Of a stretch of 64,000 nt of DNA, positions 38,640 to 47,385 are shown in pieces. Source of the stretch: Neisseria chenwenguii (GTDB lineage: Bacteria; Pseudomonadota; Gammaproteobacteria; Burkholderiales; Neisseriaceae); NCBI RefSeq assembly GCF_002216145.1, contig NZ_CP022278.1, positions 1,116,001 through 1,180,000 on the forward strand, in the 5' to 3' direction. The notes under the pieces are model-generated. The model made no database searches, was not told the origin of the DNA, and was given only the letters and a program-made list of their open reading frames with translations. The stretch's first letter is position 1, and the number at the start of each line of letters is the position of its first letter. The translations under genes were made by a program, and so were the position numbers.

Positions 38640-39239
38640 GGTAACAAGCGCACTTATCCTGGGCGGCTTTTAAGAGATTCAGGCGAATCGAAGAGAAAAG
38701 CCCGACGCTACAACAAATCCTATCCCGGCGAAATGGTGCATTTCGATACCAAACGGCTGCCGCGGCTGAAAAAACAAACCGTTGCCGACCCGTCCGAGTA
38801 CCTGTTTGTCGCCATCGACGACTATTCCCGCGAGCTGTACGCGGCCATCCTGCCCGACCATACCGCCTCAAGTGCCGCCAAGTTCCTGCTGCGCGATGCG
38901 ATTGACCGCTGCCCGTACACTGTCGGGTGTGCGTATTCGGACAACGGGGTGGAATACAAAGGCAACGGCTCCCTCCCGTTCGGCGCTGCCTGCCGTCAAA
39001 CAACATCGTTCAGAAGTTCACCCGCATCACCCGTCCACAAACCAACGGCAAAGCCGAGCGCGTGATTCGGACGCTGACGGAGATGCGGCACAGTAAACGG
39101 ACGTTTGACGACCCCGAACACCGCCGTAAGGAGTTATGCCGCTTTGTGAACTTTTATAATACGGTTAAGCCGTACAGGGGCTTGGAGCAATACGCCGTTT
39201 GAGATGACGAAGGCTTATTTTTCTCAACCTGTTGTGTAA
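38640..39239 (+). pseudogene. IS transposase remnant (rve-type integrase core)
   Basis: Readable fragments in three frames form one DDE transposase catalytic part: YNKSYPGEMVHFDTKRL (first Asp), LFVAIDDYSRELYAAI, GCAYSDNGVEYKGNG (second Asp), then after a frameshift near 38980 NNIVQKFTRITRPQTNGKAE (Glu), ELCRFVNFYNTVKPYRGLE, and after a second shift TPFEMTKAYFSQPVV to the stop at 39239. The N-terminal DNA-binding half is missing, so the element is dead. The style is that of IS481-type Neisseria elements; I could not define terminal repeats. Confidence 0.8.
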
Positions 39240-39261
39240 ACAACGCGATGATTTTCTACAT

Positions 39262-39300
39262 CCAGGCCGTCTGAAATTATTGCTTTCAGACGGCCTGTTT
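39262..39300. terminator. Inverted uptake-sequence hairpin
   Basis: caggccgtctgaaa and tttcagacggcctg around ttattgc, downstream of the transposase remnant and of the gene at 39393. Confidence 0.55.
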
Positions 39301-39392
39301 GACATAGGGTGGGCGGAAGACTTTTTACGGAAATCTGAGATGCTGAAAAAATTTATGAAAAAAACACCCCAATCCTCCGCCCGAAAGCGGTA

Positions 39393-39668
39393 TCAGCGTT
39401 TTTTTGCGGGTTTTTTCTTATCCGCCGCCGCCAGACGCATGGCGACGAATTCGACCATCAGCTCTTTTTTCGTCCAAAAAAACGTTTTCATTTTTTCCAG
39501 CGAATAAATTTTGCGCACCATCATCGGCAAACCCGCATGGATGATTTCGGCCACTTCGCCGTTGCGCGTTTCATCGGCCATCGCGGTTTTCAGGTCGGTT
39601 TGGTTGGCAGAAAGGTAGTCTTCCAGCGCTTTTTTCACGCCTCCGCTGATTTCGAATTGTTTGATCAT
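39393..39668 (-). CDS. Small hypothetical protein, 91 aa
   Basis: I do not recognise this protein. It is largely helical and charged (GGVKKALEDYLSANQTDLK, IYSLEKMKTFFWTKKELMVE), with a Lys-rich end (ADKKKPAKKR) and no signal peptide, membrane helix or Cys. The start ATG 39668 is preceded by ggaagaaaatc, a plausible ribosome-binding site. Codon use resembles the core genes, so it is probably a conserved Neisseria protein. Confidence 0.65.
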   Translation of the reverse strand: MIKQFEISGGVKKALEDYLSANQTDLKTAMADETRNGEVAEIIHAGLPMMVRKIYSLEKMKTFFWTKKELMVEFVAMRLAAADKKKPAKKR

Positions 39669-39908
39669 GATTTTCTTCCGTAACTGTTTGAAAAACAGGC
39701 GGTCTGTTTTTCAGACGGCCTATTTAGTTTTGTTGTTTATAGTTTCATTTTGTAAACGGAATTATAACAATGCCGTCTGAAACCGCCTATAAAAATCGTC
39801 TGTTTGGGCTTTTTGCAGCGGGATTTTGTGGTAAAAGTGTTTCAATCCGCCGATTTTGCCGCGCGGCGGGGTAAAATGACGGGGTTTCGTTTGGAGGCTG
39901 TCTGAAAA

Positions 39909-40334
39909 ATGTATTTGTGGTTCAAACTGTTTCATGTGTTTTTTATCATCGCGTGGTTTGCCGGACTGTTTTACCTGCCGCGGATTTATGTGAACCTCGC
40001 GCAGGTAGATGCTGCGGCCGAACCCGCCGAATACGCGCGTCTTTTGGGCATGGCGCAGCGGCTGTATAAATTTATGTCGCCGTTTGGCTGGCTGGCGCTG
40101 GTGTTCGGCGTTGCGGTTCCGTTTGCCAACGGCTGGTGGGCGCAGGGCTGGGTGCACGTCAAGCTGGTCATCGGCGTTTTGCTCATCGGCTACCAACACA
40201 TCTGCCGCGCGCACCTGCGCCGCTTTGAAAACCGCGCCTGCCGCCATTCGCACAAATTTTACCGCGTGTTTAACGAAATTCCCGTTTTGCTGATGATCGG
40301 GGCGCTGTATTTAGTGATGTTCAAACCGTTTTGA
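39909..40334 (+). CDS. hemJ: HemJ-type protoporphyrinogen oxidase
   Basis: This 141-aa inner-membrane protein has four helices and the HemJ (UPF0093) pattern: LWFKLFHVFFIIAWFAGLFY with the conserved His, MAQRLYKFMSPFGWLALVFG, WVHVKLVIGVLLIGYQ with the second His, and HKFYRVFNEIPVLLMIG. HemJ oxidises protoporphyrinogen IX in haem synthesis in bacteria lacking HemG/HemY. ATG 39909 follows an uptake sequence. Alternative: a related CopD-like protein, less likely. Confidence 0.88.
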   Translation: MYLWFKLFHVFFIIAWFAGLFYLPRIYVNLAQVDAAAEPAEYARLLGMAQRLYKFMSPFGWLALVFGVAVPFANGWWAQGWVHVKLVIGVLLIGYQHICRAHLRRFENRACRHSHKFYRVFNEIPVLLMIGALYLVMFKPF

Positions 40335-40370
40335 TTTTTTAAAAGAAACTGACAGAAAGGCCGTCTGAAA

Positions 40371-40847
40371 ATGACCGTAGAAATCGAACGCCGTTTCCTC
40401 TTGAAAAACGACGGCTGGCGTGCCGCCGCTTCCGCGCCGAAAACGCTGCGGCAGGGCTATTTGAGCGTGGAAAAAGCGCGCACCATCCGCGTGCGCATCG
40501 TCGGCGAATGCGCGTGGCTCACGCTCAAAGGCTATATTTCCGACGTCAGCCGCAGCGAATTCGAATACGAAATCCCGCTGGCGCACGCGGAAGAAATGAT
40601 GGCGACGATGTGCCCGTTTAAAATGGAAAAACGCCGTTATGAAGTGGAATTCCAAGGCTTTACCTTTGAAATCGACGAATATTTCGGCGACAACGCCCCC
40701 TTAATCGTCGCCGAACTCGAGCTGCCGTCTGAAAACACCCCATTCCCCCGCCCCGACTGGCTGGGCTCGGAAATCACCTCGGAAGGGAAGTTTACCAACG
40801 CCTATCTGAGCAAACATCCATATTCCACTTGGGAACAGCCGCTTTGA
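40371..40847 (+). CDS. CYTH-domain inorganic triphosphatase
   Basis: This 158-aa cytoplasmic protein starts with the CYTH signature MTVEIERRFLL (ExExK-type, here EIERR), then QGYLSVEKARTIRVRI, AWLTLKGYISDVSRSEFEYEIP, KRRYEVEFQGFTFEIDEYFG and IVAELELPSE. This matches the small bacterial triphosphate-tunnel enzymes such as the Nitrosomonas tripolyphosphatase. It should hydrolyse inorganic triphosphate with a metal ion. An uptake sequence encodes PSEN near its end. Its stop overlaps the next start. Confidence 0.88.
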   Translation: MTVEIERRFLLKNDGWRAAASAPKTLRQGYLSVEKARTIRVRIVGECAWLTLKGYISDVSRSEFEYEIPLAHAEEMMATMCPFKMEKRRYEVEFQGFTFEIDEYFGDNAPLIVAELELPSENTPFPRPDWLGSEITSEGKFTNAYLSKHPYSTWEQPL

Positions 40848-41578
40848 AACGCACCCTGATTTTCCTGCTTGCCACCGCGCCGCTTTGGGCGGCGGATTTT
40901 ATCGTCAGCCGCCAAAGTTTTCCGCCGGAAGCCGACGGCGCCGTACGCATCAGCCGCTATTGCGCCGCCGAACCCGACGGCATTTTGCTGTTTCACCCGC
41001 ACGAAAACGAATACACCGCCAAACAAACCGCTTTCCACACCCTTGCCCGGCGCAAGCGCGGCTGCCTGCTCGCACTCGAACAATCCGGCAGCCGCTATCT
41101 CACGTTCCCAACCGAAACCGCCGCCGTCCAAGCCGACCCCAACCGTATCTACACTGCCGCCGGCCGTGCGCAAAATCCCGCCGCCGAAACCCTCGCCGCA
41201 TTCGCCGAAATCCTGCAAACGCGGTTTGGAAACACAAAATTAATCATCGCCTTACACAACAACACCGATGCCGCCACCGACATCGAAAGCTACGCCGTCG
41301 AAGCGCTGGCGGGCGCCGATGCGCAGGTTGCCGTCAACCCCGAACGCGACGCCGACGACTATTTTTACGTCAACAGCGACGCAGCATTTGAATTTTTCCG
41401 CGCCCGCGGTTTCAACGTCGTCAAACAAGGCGGCAGCGTCCCCGACGACGGTTCGCTATCCGTCTATGCCGCACGCACGGGGCTGCCCTACATCAATATC
41501 GAAGCCGAATTCGGCCACGACGCCGAGCAGCAGGAAATGCTGGATGCGGCGCTGGAATTTGCAGCGCAGGGGAAATGA
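40844..41578 (+). CDS. Exported protein of unknown function (peptidase/amidase-like motifs)
   Basis: With TTG 40844 as start the protein is 244 aa and begins with a short signal peptide (KRTLIFLLATAPLWA); an ATG 5 codons upstream at 40829 is the alternative. Motifs: GILLFHPHENEYTAKQTAFH, DPNRIYTAAGRAQNP, KLIIALHNNTD, ADDYFYVNSDAAFEFF, NVVKQ and DDGSLSVYAARTGLPYINIE followed by FGHD. His and Glu spacing recalls zinc hydrolases of the M14-like kind, acting perhaps on cell wall peptides, but I cannot assign a family. It overlaps the CYTH gene, so the two are probably co-transcribed. Confidence 0.7.
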   Translation: MKRTLIFLLATAPLWAADFIVSRQSFPPEADGAVRISRYCAAEPDGILLFHPHENEYTAKQTAFHTLARRKRGCLLALEQSGSRYLTFPTETAAVQADPNRIYTAAGRAQNPAAETLAAFAEILQTRFGNTKLIIALHNNTDAATDIESYAVEALAGADAQVAVNPERDADDYFYVNSDAAFEFFRARGFNVVKQGGSVPDDGSLSVYAARTGLPYINIEAEFGHDAEQQEMLDAALEFAAQGK

Positions 41579-41581
41579 AGA

Positions 41582-41634
41582 AAGGCCGTCTGAAAACAGC
41601 GGCGGCACGGTTGAGAATATCTTCAGACGGCCTG
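41582..41634 (+). terminator. Inverted uptake-sequence hairpin after the exported protein gene
   Basis: aaaggccgtctgaaaa and cttcagacggcct around an approximately 25-base loop. Weak because the loop is long and no T run follows. Confidence 0.4.
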
Positions 41635-41741
41635 TGAAACTATTTCTCGGGTAAACAGTCTAAAGTGATGTTGCAAAGTGCATTACCGCTTTGCAGCGTC
41701 ATCATTTCATCGACAACCGGAAGAGAAAAAAAGAGAAGCCT

Positions 41742-42977
41742 ATGAAACACCTCGGTATCAAACTTGCGCTGTTCATCAATTATTTTGTGTTTGCGATATT
41801 GCTCAACAGCGTCGGCATCGTCATCAAGCAGTCGCTCGCCAATTACGGCGTAACGGAAACGGAAGCCAGCATTCTGGAGGCATTCAAGGATTTGCCGATT
41901 GCCGTCGTTTCTTTTTTCGTAGCATCGTTCCTGCCGAAATTCGGCTATAAAAACAGTATGCTGTTGGCGTTGGCACTGGTTTTCGGCGCGTGTCTGTATA
42001 TGTTTTTCGGCAACAGCTTCGGCGCGTCGCAGGTATTGTTTTTGTGTATCGGTGTGGCGTTTGCGTTTATCAAGGTATCGGTTTATTCGATGATCGGCCT
42101 GTTTACGGAAACAAAAGAGCAGCACAACAGCTTTATGAGCTCGATTGAAGGCTTTTTCATGATCGGTATCGCCTCGGCTTATTTCCTGTTTCCGGCATTT
42201 TTCGATGCCGCCGACCCGAACGCTTGGCTGCGTGTTTATCTTTTGCTCGCGGGCTTGATTGCGGTTGCGTTTTTCCTGCTGCTGTTTACCAAGGTTGATG
42301 TGGATATTCCGAAATCGGAAGGCAGTTTGGCTGACGATTTTACCGGCATGCTGAAACTGGTGGCATTGCCGCTGACGATTTTTTTCATATTGAGCGCGTT
42401 CTGCTTTGTGATGGTGGAACAGGGCATCATGACTTGGCTGCCGACTTTTAACGAAAAAGTGCTGTCGCTGAACGACACCCTGAGCGTACAGATGGCGAGC
42501 ATTCTCGCTTTGTCGCTGGCGGCCGGGCGTTTTCTGGCGGGGCAACTGGTGAAAAAAATCCATTGGGTGGCACTCTTGACCGCCTGCCTGCTGATCTCTG
42601 CCGCGATTGTGGCCTTCGTATTGCCGCAGGCGTTGAACACCAGCCCGCAAACCATTCATTCTTTTAGCGAAATCCCAGCCATCGGTTTTATCTTCCCCTT
42701 AATCGGCCTGTTTATCGCCCCCGTTTATCCGTTAATCAGTTCCGCCACACTTTCCGCCCTGCCGCAACGTATGCACAGCTCGATGACCGGCCTGATTGTG
42801 ATTTTCTCCGCACTGGGCGGTACGCTCGGTTCGCGGATTATCGGCATGCTGTTCGAACATGTCGGCGGCGCACAGGCGTTTTACTTCATGCTCATTCCGA
42901 TCGCCGTTTTGATTATTGCCCTGCTTTTGCTGAACAAATTCATCAAGGATTACGAACATGCGCATCCGCAAAACTGA
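41742..42977 (+). CDS. MFS transporter (candidate trehalose carrier)
   Basis: This 411-aa protein has twelve hydrophobic helices and the general layout of the major facilitator superfamily, including the loop after helix 2 (FLPKFGYKNSM). It starts MKHLGIKLALFINYF with ATG 41742 after aagag. Its end overlaps the start of trehalase by 20 bases, so the pair is translated together. The simplest reading is uptake of trehalose or a similar sugar, but this is inference from context; the family cannot be narrowed by eye. Confidence 0.8.
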   Translation: MKHLGIKLALFINYFVFAILLNSVGIVIKQSLANYGVTETEASILEAFKDLPIAVVSFFVASFLPKFGYKNSMLLALALVFGACLYMFFGNSFGASQVLFLCIGVAFAFIKVSVYSMIGLFTETKEQHNSFMSSIEGFFMIGIASAYFLFPAFFDAADPNAWLRVYLLLAGLIAVAFFLLLFTKVDVDIPKSEGSLADDFTGMLKLVALPLTIFFILSAFCFVMVEQGIMTWLPTFNEKVLSLNDTLSVQMASILALSLAAGRFLAGQLVKKIHWVALLTACLLISAAIVAFVLPQALNTSPQTIHSFSEIPAIGFIFPLIGLFIAPVYPLISSATLSALPQRMHSSMTGLIVIFSALGGTLGSRIIGMLFEHVGGAQAFYFMLIPIAVLIIALLLLNKFIKDYEHAHPQN

Positions 42978-44787
42978 CACCCTGAAAACCCTGCTTGCCC
43001 AAGAAGACACCGACGGCAGCAACACCATCACCATCGACGACACCGGCCCCAAACACTACACCGTGCGCGGCGAAAACGGCGAAACGCTCGAAGTGAAAGG
43101 CACTTACTATCTGGCCAACCTGTTGCAGGAAGTATGGCTGGGCAACGGCGAACTGGATGAAGAAAAAGTCTTCATGAAGCCGCTCGAGCGCGTTGACCAC
43201 CTGATGAAAACCCACTACTGGCACACCCTCAGCCGCCGCATGGATGCGGACAACATTCTCGCCACGCTGTCCGACGAAAAGCGCAGCAGCGACAAAGCCT
43301 ATCTGTATGTTCCGGCTGCCGATTCAGACGGCCTCGAATACTACCGCCGCATCACCGCAGCCCATCCGCAAATCGAAATCGTCGAACTGCCTAAGCCGCC
43401 GTTTTCAGACGGCCTGCTCGCCGAAATCGACCGCAAACCCGGCCTGCTCGCCCTCAAATACGACAAAACCGCCGACGCACCGCTGCCCTATGTCGTACCC
43501 GGCGGGCGGTTCAACGAAATGTACGGCTGGGACAGCTACTTCATCGCACTCGGCCTGATGGCGCACGACCAATACTATTTGGCCAAAGGCATGCTCGAAA
43601 ACACCGCCTACCAAATCAAGTATTACGGCAAAATGCTCAACGCCAACCGCAGCTACTACCTTACCCGTTCGCAGCCGCCGTTTTACACACCGTATCTGAG
43701 CGCGTTTTACCGCCGCTACGCACAACGCCTGTCTGAAAACTGGCTGGCCGAACATCTGGGCATCGCCATCGACGAATACCAAAACGTCTGGATGAACCCG
43801 CAAACCCATCTCTTCGCCGATCTCGGCCTCAACCGCTATTTCGACGAAGGGCAGGGCCGTCCCAAAGAAACCGAGCCGGGCCATTTCGACTTCATCCTCA
43901 AACAATACGCTGCCAAACACGGCCTGAGCCTTGAAGAAACCGAACGTGCCCACGATGAAGGCCGCATTAAAGACGCGGATCTCGACCGCTACTTCGTACA
44001 CGACCGCGCCATGCGCGAAAGCGGCCACGACACCACCACCCGCCTCGACGACGTCTGCGCCGACACCGCCTGCGTCGACCTGAACGCCATCCTCTACCGC
44101 GTCGAAACCGACATCGCTGCCCTGATTGCCGACTATTTCCCGCAAGGCTTCGAACACCGCGGCGAAACCCACACCACAGAGCAGTGGCAGCAGAAAGCAC
44201 AAGCACGCTGCAACGCCGTACAGCAATACCTGTGGAACGAAGAAGACGGCACGTTTTACGATTACAACCTTGCCCGCAAAACCCAAAACCGCTTTGTTTC
44301 CGCCACCAACCTGCTGCCCCTGTGGGCAGGACTGTGCAGCCAAGAACAGGCCGAACGCACCGTCAAATCCCAGCTCGGCACGCTGCTCTGTGCCGGCGGT
44401 ATCGCATCGACCGCCCCCATCGGCGCGGAAGTCCGCGGCCCCGAACGCCAATGGGACTACCCCTACGGCTGGGCGCCGCACCAGATACTCATCTGGGAAG
44501 GGCTGCAACGCTACGGCTTTGAACAGGAAATGCACGAAGCCGCTTACGCATGGGTGCGGATGATTGTCCGCGCCACCGTCGAATACAACGGCCTGATTCC
44601 CGAAAAATTCAACGTCGTCAAAGGCTCGCACAAAACCGACGTCGAATACGGCAACGTCGGCGCCGTGTTTGACTACGTACCCGCAGGCGGCTTCGGCTGG
44701 ACCAACGCATCGCTGGTACTCGGCATCGCCAAGCTGACCGACGCGCAAAAAGCGGAATTGGATGCCTTGGCAGACAAAATACCTTAA
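42958..44787 (+). CDS. treF: Trehalase (GH37)
   Basis: This 609-aa enzyme hydrolyses trehalose to two glucoses. Both family signatures are present: PGGRFNEMYGWDSYFIALGL (about residues 180-200) and QWDYPYGWAPHQ (about 497-508), plus SGHDTTTRLDD-type catalytic loop (RESGHDTTTR). No signal peptide, so it is the cytoplasmic TreF type. It overlaps the MFS gene. It is longer than E. coli TreF, with an extra N-terminal part of about 150 residues that includes two uptake-sequence stretches. Confidence 0.93.
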   Translation: MRIRKTDTLKTLLAQEDTDGSNTITIDDTGPKHYTVRGENGETLEVKGTYYLANLLQEVWLGNGELDEEKVFMKPLERVDHLMKTHYWHTLSRRMDADNILATLSDEKRSSDKAYLYVPAADSDGLEYYRRITAAHPQIEIVELPKPPFSDGLLAEIDRKPGLLALKYDKTADAPLPYVVPGGRFNEMYGWDSYFIALGLMAHDQYYLAKGMLENTAYQIKYYGKMLNANRSYYLTRSQPPFYTPYLSAFYRRYAQRLSENWLAEHLGIAIDEYQNVWMNPQTHLFADLGLNRYFDEGQGRPKETEPGHFDFILKQYAAKHGLSLEETERAHDEGRIKDADLDRYFVHDRAMRESGHDTTTRLDDVCADTACVDLNAILYRVETDIAALIADYFPQGFEHRGETHTTEQWQQKAQARCNAVQQYLWNEEDGTFYDYNLARKTQNRFVSATNLLPLWAGLCSQEQAERTVKSQLGTLLCAGGIASTAPIGAEVRGPERQWDYPYGWAPHQILIWEGLQRYGFEQEMHEAAYAWVRMIVRATVEYNGLIPEKFNVVKGSHKTDVEYGNVGAVFDYVPAGGFGWTNASLVLGIAKLTDAQKAELDALADKIP

Positions 44788-44807
44788 TGATGCCGTATCA
44801 CGTTATA

Positions 44808-44838
44808 CAGGCCGTCTGAAACGTTTCAGACGGCCTGT
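44808..44838. terminator. Bidirectional terminator between treF and murA
   Basis: caggccgtctgaaac/gtttcagacggcctg, a perfect 15-bp stem with no loop bases, between convergent genes. Confidence 0.7.
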
Positions 44839-44861
44839 AGTTTGTTTTTAATACACCCAAT

Positions 44862-46136
44862 TTATCCGCGCACGCGCTCGATTTTTGCGCCGACGGCGCC
44901 GAGTTTTTTCTCAATGTGTTCATAACCGCGGTCGAGGTGGTAGATGCGCTCGACGACGGTTTCGCCGCTTGCTACCAAGCCTGCCATCACGAGGCTGGCG
45001 GAGGCGCGCAGGTCGGTGGCCATCACGACCGCGCCGGAGAGCGATTCCACTCCTTTGACAAACGCGGTGTTGCCCTCGACGGTGATGTTCGCGCCCATAC
45101 GGTTGAGCTCGGGAACGTGCATGAAGCGGTTTTCAAAAATGGTTTCGACCACGCGGCAGTTGCCTTCGGCGACGGCGTTCATCGCCATAAATTGAGCCTG
45201 CATATCGGTGGGGAAGCCGGGGTGGACGACGGTGCGGATGTCCACGGCTTTGGGGCGTTGCTGCATGTCGATGGAAATCCAGTCGTCGCCCGCTTCGATA
45301 ACCGCGCCGGCTTCGGTCAGCTTGTCGAGCACGACTTCCATGGTTTTCGGCGCGGCGCGGCGCAACACGACTTTGCCGCCGGTCATGGCGACGGCGCAGA
45401 GGAAAGTTCCTGCTTCGATACGGTCGGGAACGACGCTGTGTTCGCAGCCGTACAGCTCTTTCACGCCCTCGACGGTCATGGTCGGCGTGCCGATGCCGCT
45501 GATTTTCGCGCCCATTTTCACCAGACATTCGGCCAAATCGACGACTTCCGGCTCGATGGCGCAGTTTTCCAAAATGGTCGTGCCTTCGGCCAGCGTGGCG
45601 GCCATCAGCAGGTTTTCCGTACCACCGACGGTTACGACGTCCATCGATACGCGCGTGCCTTTCAGACGGCCTTTGGCCTTGACGTAACCGTGTTCGATCA
45701 CGATTTCCGCGCCCATTGCTTCCAAGCCTTTCAAATGCTGGTCAACGGGGCGCGAGCCGATGGCGCAGCCGCCGGGCAGGCTGACTTCGGCCTCGCCGAA
45801 ACGGGCGAGGGTCGGGCCCAGTACCAAAATCGACGCGCGCATGGTTTTCACCAATTCGTAAGGCGCGTAGGTGTTGCTGACCGTGCCGCCGTTGATTTCA
45901 AACTCGTGGATGTTGTCGGTCAGGACGCGCGCACCCATGCCCTGCAACAGTTTCTGGGTGGTTTTGACATCGGCCAGCATCGGCACGTTTTTCAGGCGCA
46001 GTGTGCCCGCGGTCAGGAGGCCTGCACACATCAGCGGCAGGGCGGCGTTTTTCGCGCCGGATACGGTAATTTCGCCGTGCAAAGGGCCGTTGGCGGAGAT
46101 TTTCAGTTTATCCACAATGGTTCTTTCGTTAGCCAT
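44862..46136 (-). CDS. murA: UDP-N-acetylglucosamine 1-carboxyvinyltransferase
   Basis: This 424-aa enzyme adds enolpyruvate to UDP-GlcNAc, the first step of peptidoglycan synthesis. Motifs: [20 protein letters not shown], the active-site loop with Cys ([19 protein letters not shown], target of fosfomycin), and RAGLV-type end ([20 protein letters not shown]). Proteins of this family usually begin at the [10 protein letters not shown] segment; ATG 46136 adds a short MANERTIV, and a GTG (46115) is the alternative start. Confidence 0.95.
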   Translation of the reverse strand: MANERTIVDKLKISANGPLHGEITVSGAKNAALPLMCAGLLTAGTLRLKNVPMLADVKTTQKLLQGMGARVLTDNIHEFEINGGTVSNTYAPYELVKTMRASILVLGPTLARFGEAEVSLPGGCAIGSRPVDQHLKGLEAMGAEIVIEHGYVKAKGRLKGTRVSMDVVTVGGTENLLMAATLAEGTTILENCAIEPEVVDLAECLVKMGAKISGIGTPTMTVEGVKELYGCEHSVVPDRIEAGTFLCAVAMTGGKVVLRRAAPKTMEVVLDKLTEAGAVIEAGDDWISIDMQQRPKAVDIRTVVHPGFPTDMQAQFMAMNAVAEGNCRVVETIFENRFMHVPELNRMGANITVEGNTAFVKGVESLSGAVVMATDLRASASLVMAGLVASGETVVERIYHLDRGYEHIEKKLGAVGAKIERVRG

Positions 46137-46237
46137 GCAAGCTTCACGTCTTGCAATAAAAATAGGGGGCAAAAGGAAATTATAAGGGAAAATTTTCCCA
46201 CCATGCAAAATTTCCCAACCCTTACCCAAGTGATAAA

Positions 46238-46282
46238 AATGCCGTCTGAAAATCCAATGAAGATTTTTCAGACGGCATGTTA
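46238..46282 (-). terminator. Terminator after the YkgB-like gene
   Basis: aatgccgtctgaaaatcc... and ...gatttttcagacggcatg form an inverted uptake-sequence pair between murA and the gene at 46309. Confidence 0.5.
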
Positions 46283-46308
46283 TTTCTGTTTCAAATCAAA
46301 CATTAAAC

Positions 46309-46878
46309 TTAATTTTCTTTACGGCGCAAAATGGTTTTCGCCGAATCAACCATCGCCACAAAACCGGCGGCGGTCATCATCGCGTCTTTCAACACCAAAC
46401 GGCCTGCACCTGAAAGATACGGAAAGCCCGTGTGCGCATCCGCGCCGCGTACCCACGTTTCCGGCGTAAAAATCAGAAAAGTGTAGGTCACAAACGGGGT
46501 TAAGAAACACAAAGTCGCGCCGATTAAACCCAGCGTCGGCGAAATATAGTGCGACAAAATCAGCAGCGCAAAAATAATTTCCACCACGCCCAAGCCGTTG
46601 GAATAGCCGTAGGTATTATTGGTCAGATGCCAAGCGCGGTGTTCCGGAACCAGCGCACCCTCGTGATTCATATATTGCGCGTAGTTGGCCGGGTCATTAT
46701 ACAGCCAAGACATAAACGGGCTGTTGGCCACAAACGGCACAATGCTGTCGGCCTCATAAGGAATAAATTTTAGCCAGCCAATCCATAAAAACACCAGCGC
46801 AATCGAAATGCGGCACAAATGTACGCCCAGCTGCTCGGAATTAGCGATTTTTTGAACAATGTGTTGATAAAAGCTCAT
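46309..46878 (-). CDS. YkgB/RclC-like DUF417 membrane protein
   Basis: This 189-aa inner-membrane protein has four helices and the DUF417 pattern: SIALVFLWIGWLKFIPYEA, IVPFVANSPFMSWLY, a long loop with NNTYGYSNGLGVVEI, and FLTPFVTYTFLIFTPETWV. In E. coli the relative RclC is induced by reactive chlorine; others are linked to growth under oxidative stress. The role here is unknown. It has an AT-rich upstream region of about 150 bases. Confidence 0.85.
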   Translation of the reverse strand: MSFYQHIVQKIANSEQLGVHLCRISIALVFLWIGWLKFIPYEADSIVPFVANSPFMSWLYNDPANYAQYMNHEGALVPEHRAWHLTNNTYGYSNGLGVVEIIFALLILSHYISPTLGLIGATLCFLTPFVTYTFLIFTPETWVRGADAHTGFPYLSGAGRLVLKDAMMTAAGFVAMVDSAKTILRRKEN

Positions 46879-47263
46879 GATAACCTCTTGTGATAATGAT
46901 TGGAGTAAAAACTTTAGCGCACATTATCGTTTATCTAGAGATTACTAGAACCGCCAAAAAATCGCATAGTTTGGTTATATCTGCTCAAGTGATTGAAATT
47001 TATATTTAAATTGGGTATTTAGAGTTAGAAAACATGAAAGTGCCGTCTGAAAGGAAATTTCTTTCAGACGGCATGGTTGTGTATGAGGAACGCAAGTAGG
47101 GTGGGTACTTGTTGCCCACGCAGAATCATGCTATCTGAAACTTCGCTTTTGCTTCGCAGCGCATAGGTCGGCTATGCTTAGCCAACATCTTGAAATTCAC
47201 CGTAATCAGGAATAAAAAACAGTTACTTTGATTTAACCGTTTTGTCGGCTAAGCATAGCTGCC

Positions 47264-47332
47264 GTAGGGTGGGTGTAAACCCACCATTTCCAGAACAATC
47301 AATGCATTGGTGGGTTGGCATCCACCCTACCA
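47264..47332. repeat. GTAGGGTGGG inverted-repeat element
   Basis: The element begins ccgtagggtgggtgtaaacccacc and ends ggtgggttggcatccaccctacc, so its ends are inverted copies. A related element lies at 52541-52653. It is probably a small non-autonomous mobile repeat of Neisseria. Confidence 0.6.
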
Positions 47333-47333
47333 A

Positions 47334-47368
47334 AATGCCGTCTGAAAAAAATTTTCAGACGGCATTTA
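47334..47368 (-). terminator. Terminator after mltA
   Basis: aatgccgtctgaaaa/ttttcagacggcattt with a short A/T loop just beyond the mltA stop. Confidence 0.65.
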
Positions 47369-47385
47369 TTTTCTAAACCCACTCT

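Larger units (their letters stand above)
46879..47385. other. 507-bp intergenic region rich in repeats
   Basis: No gene is seen. It holds an inverted uptake-sequence pair (47040-47075), a gtagggtgggt element start (47095), an inverted ggctatgcttagcc/ggctaagcatagc pair (47168-47260) and a complete gtagggtgggtgt...catccaccctac element (47264-47332). Confidence 0.55.

Noticed and set aside
38447..38653. 68-codon minus-strand frame after hvfC
   Set aside because: It overlaps a hairpin and the start of the IS remnant, has no ribosome-binding site and no recognisable domain.
44916..46469. 517-codon plus-strand frame opposite murA
   Set aside because: It is an antisense shadow of murA caused by high GC at codon position three; murA motifs are clear on the minus strand.
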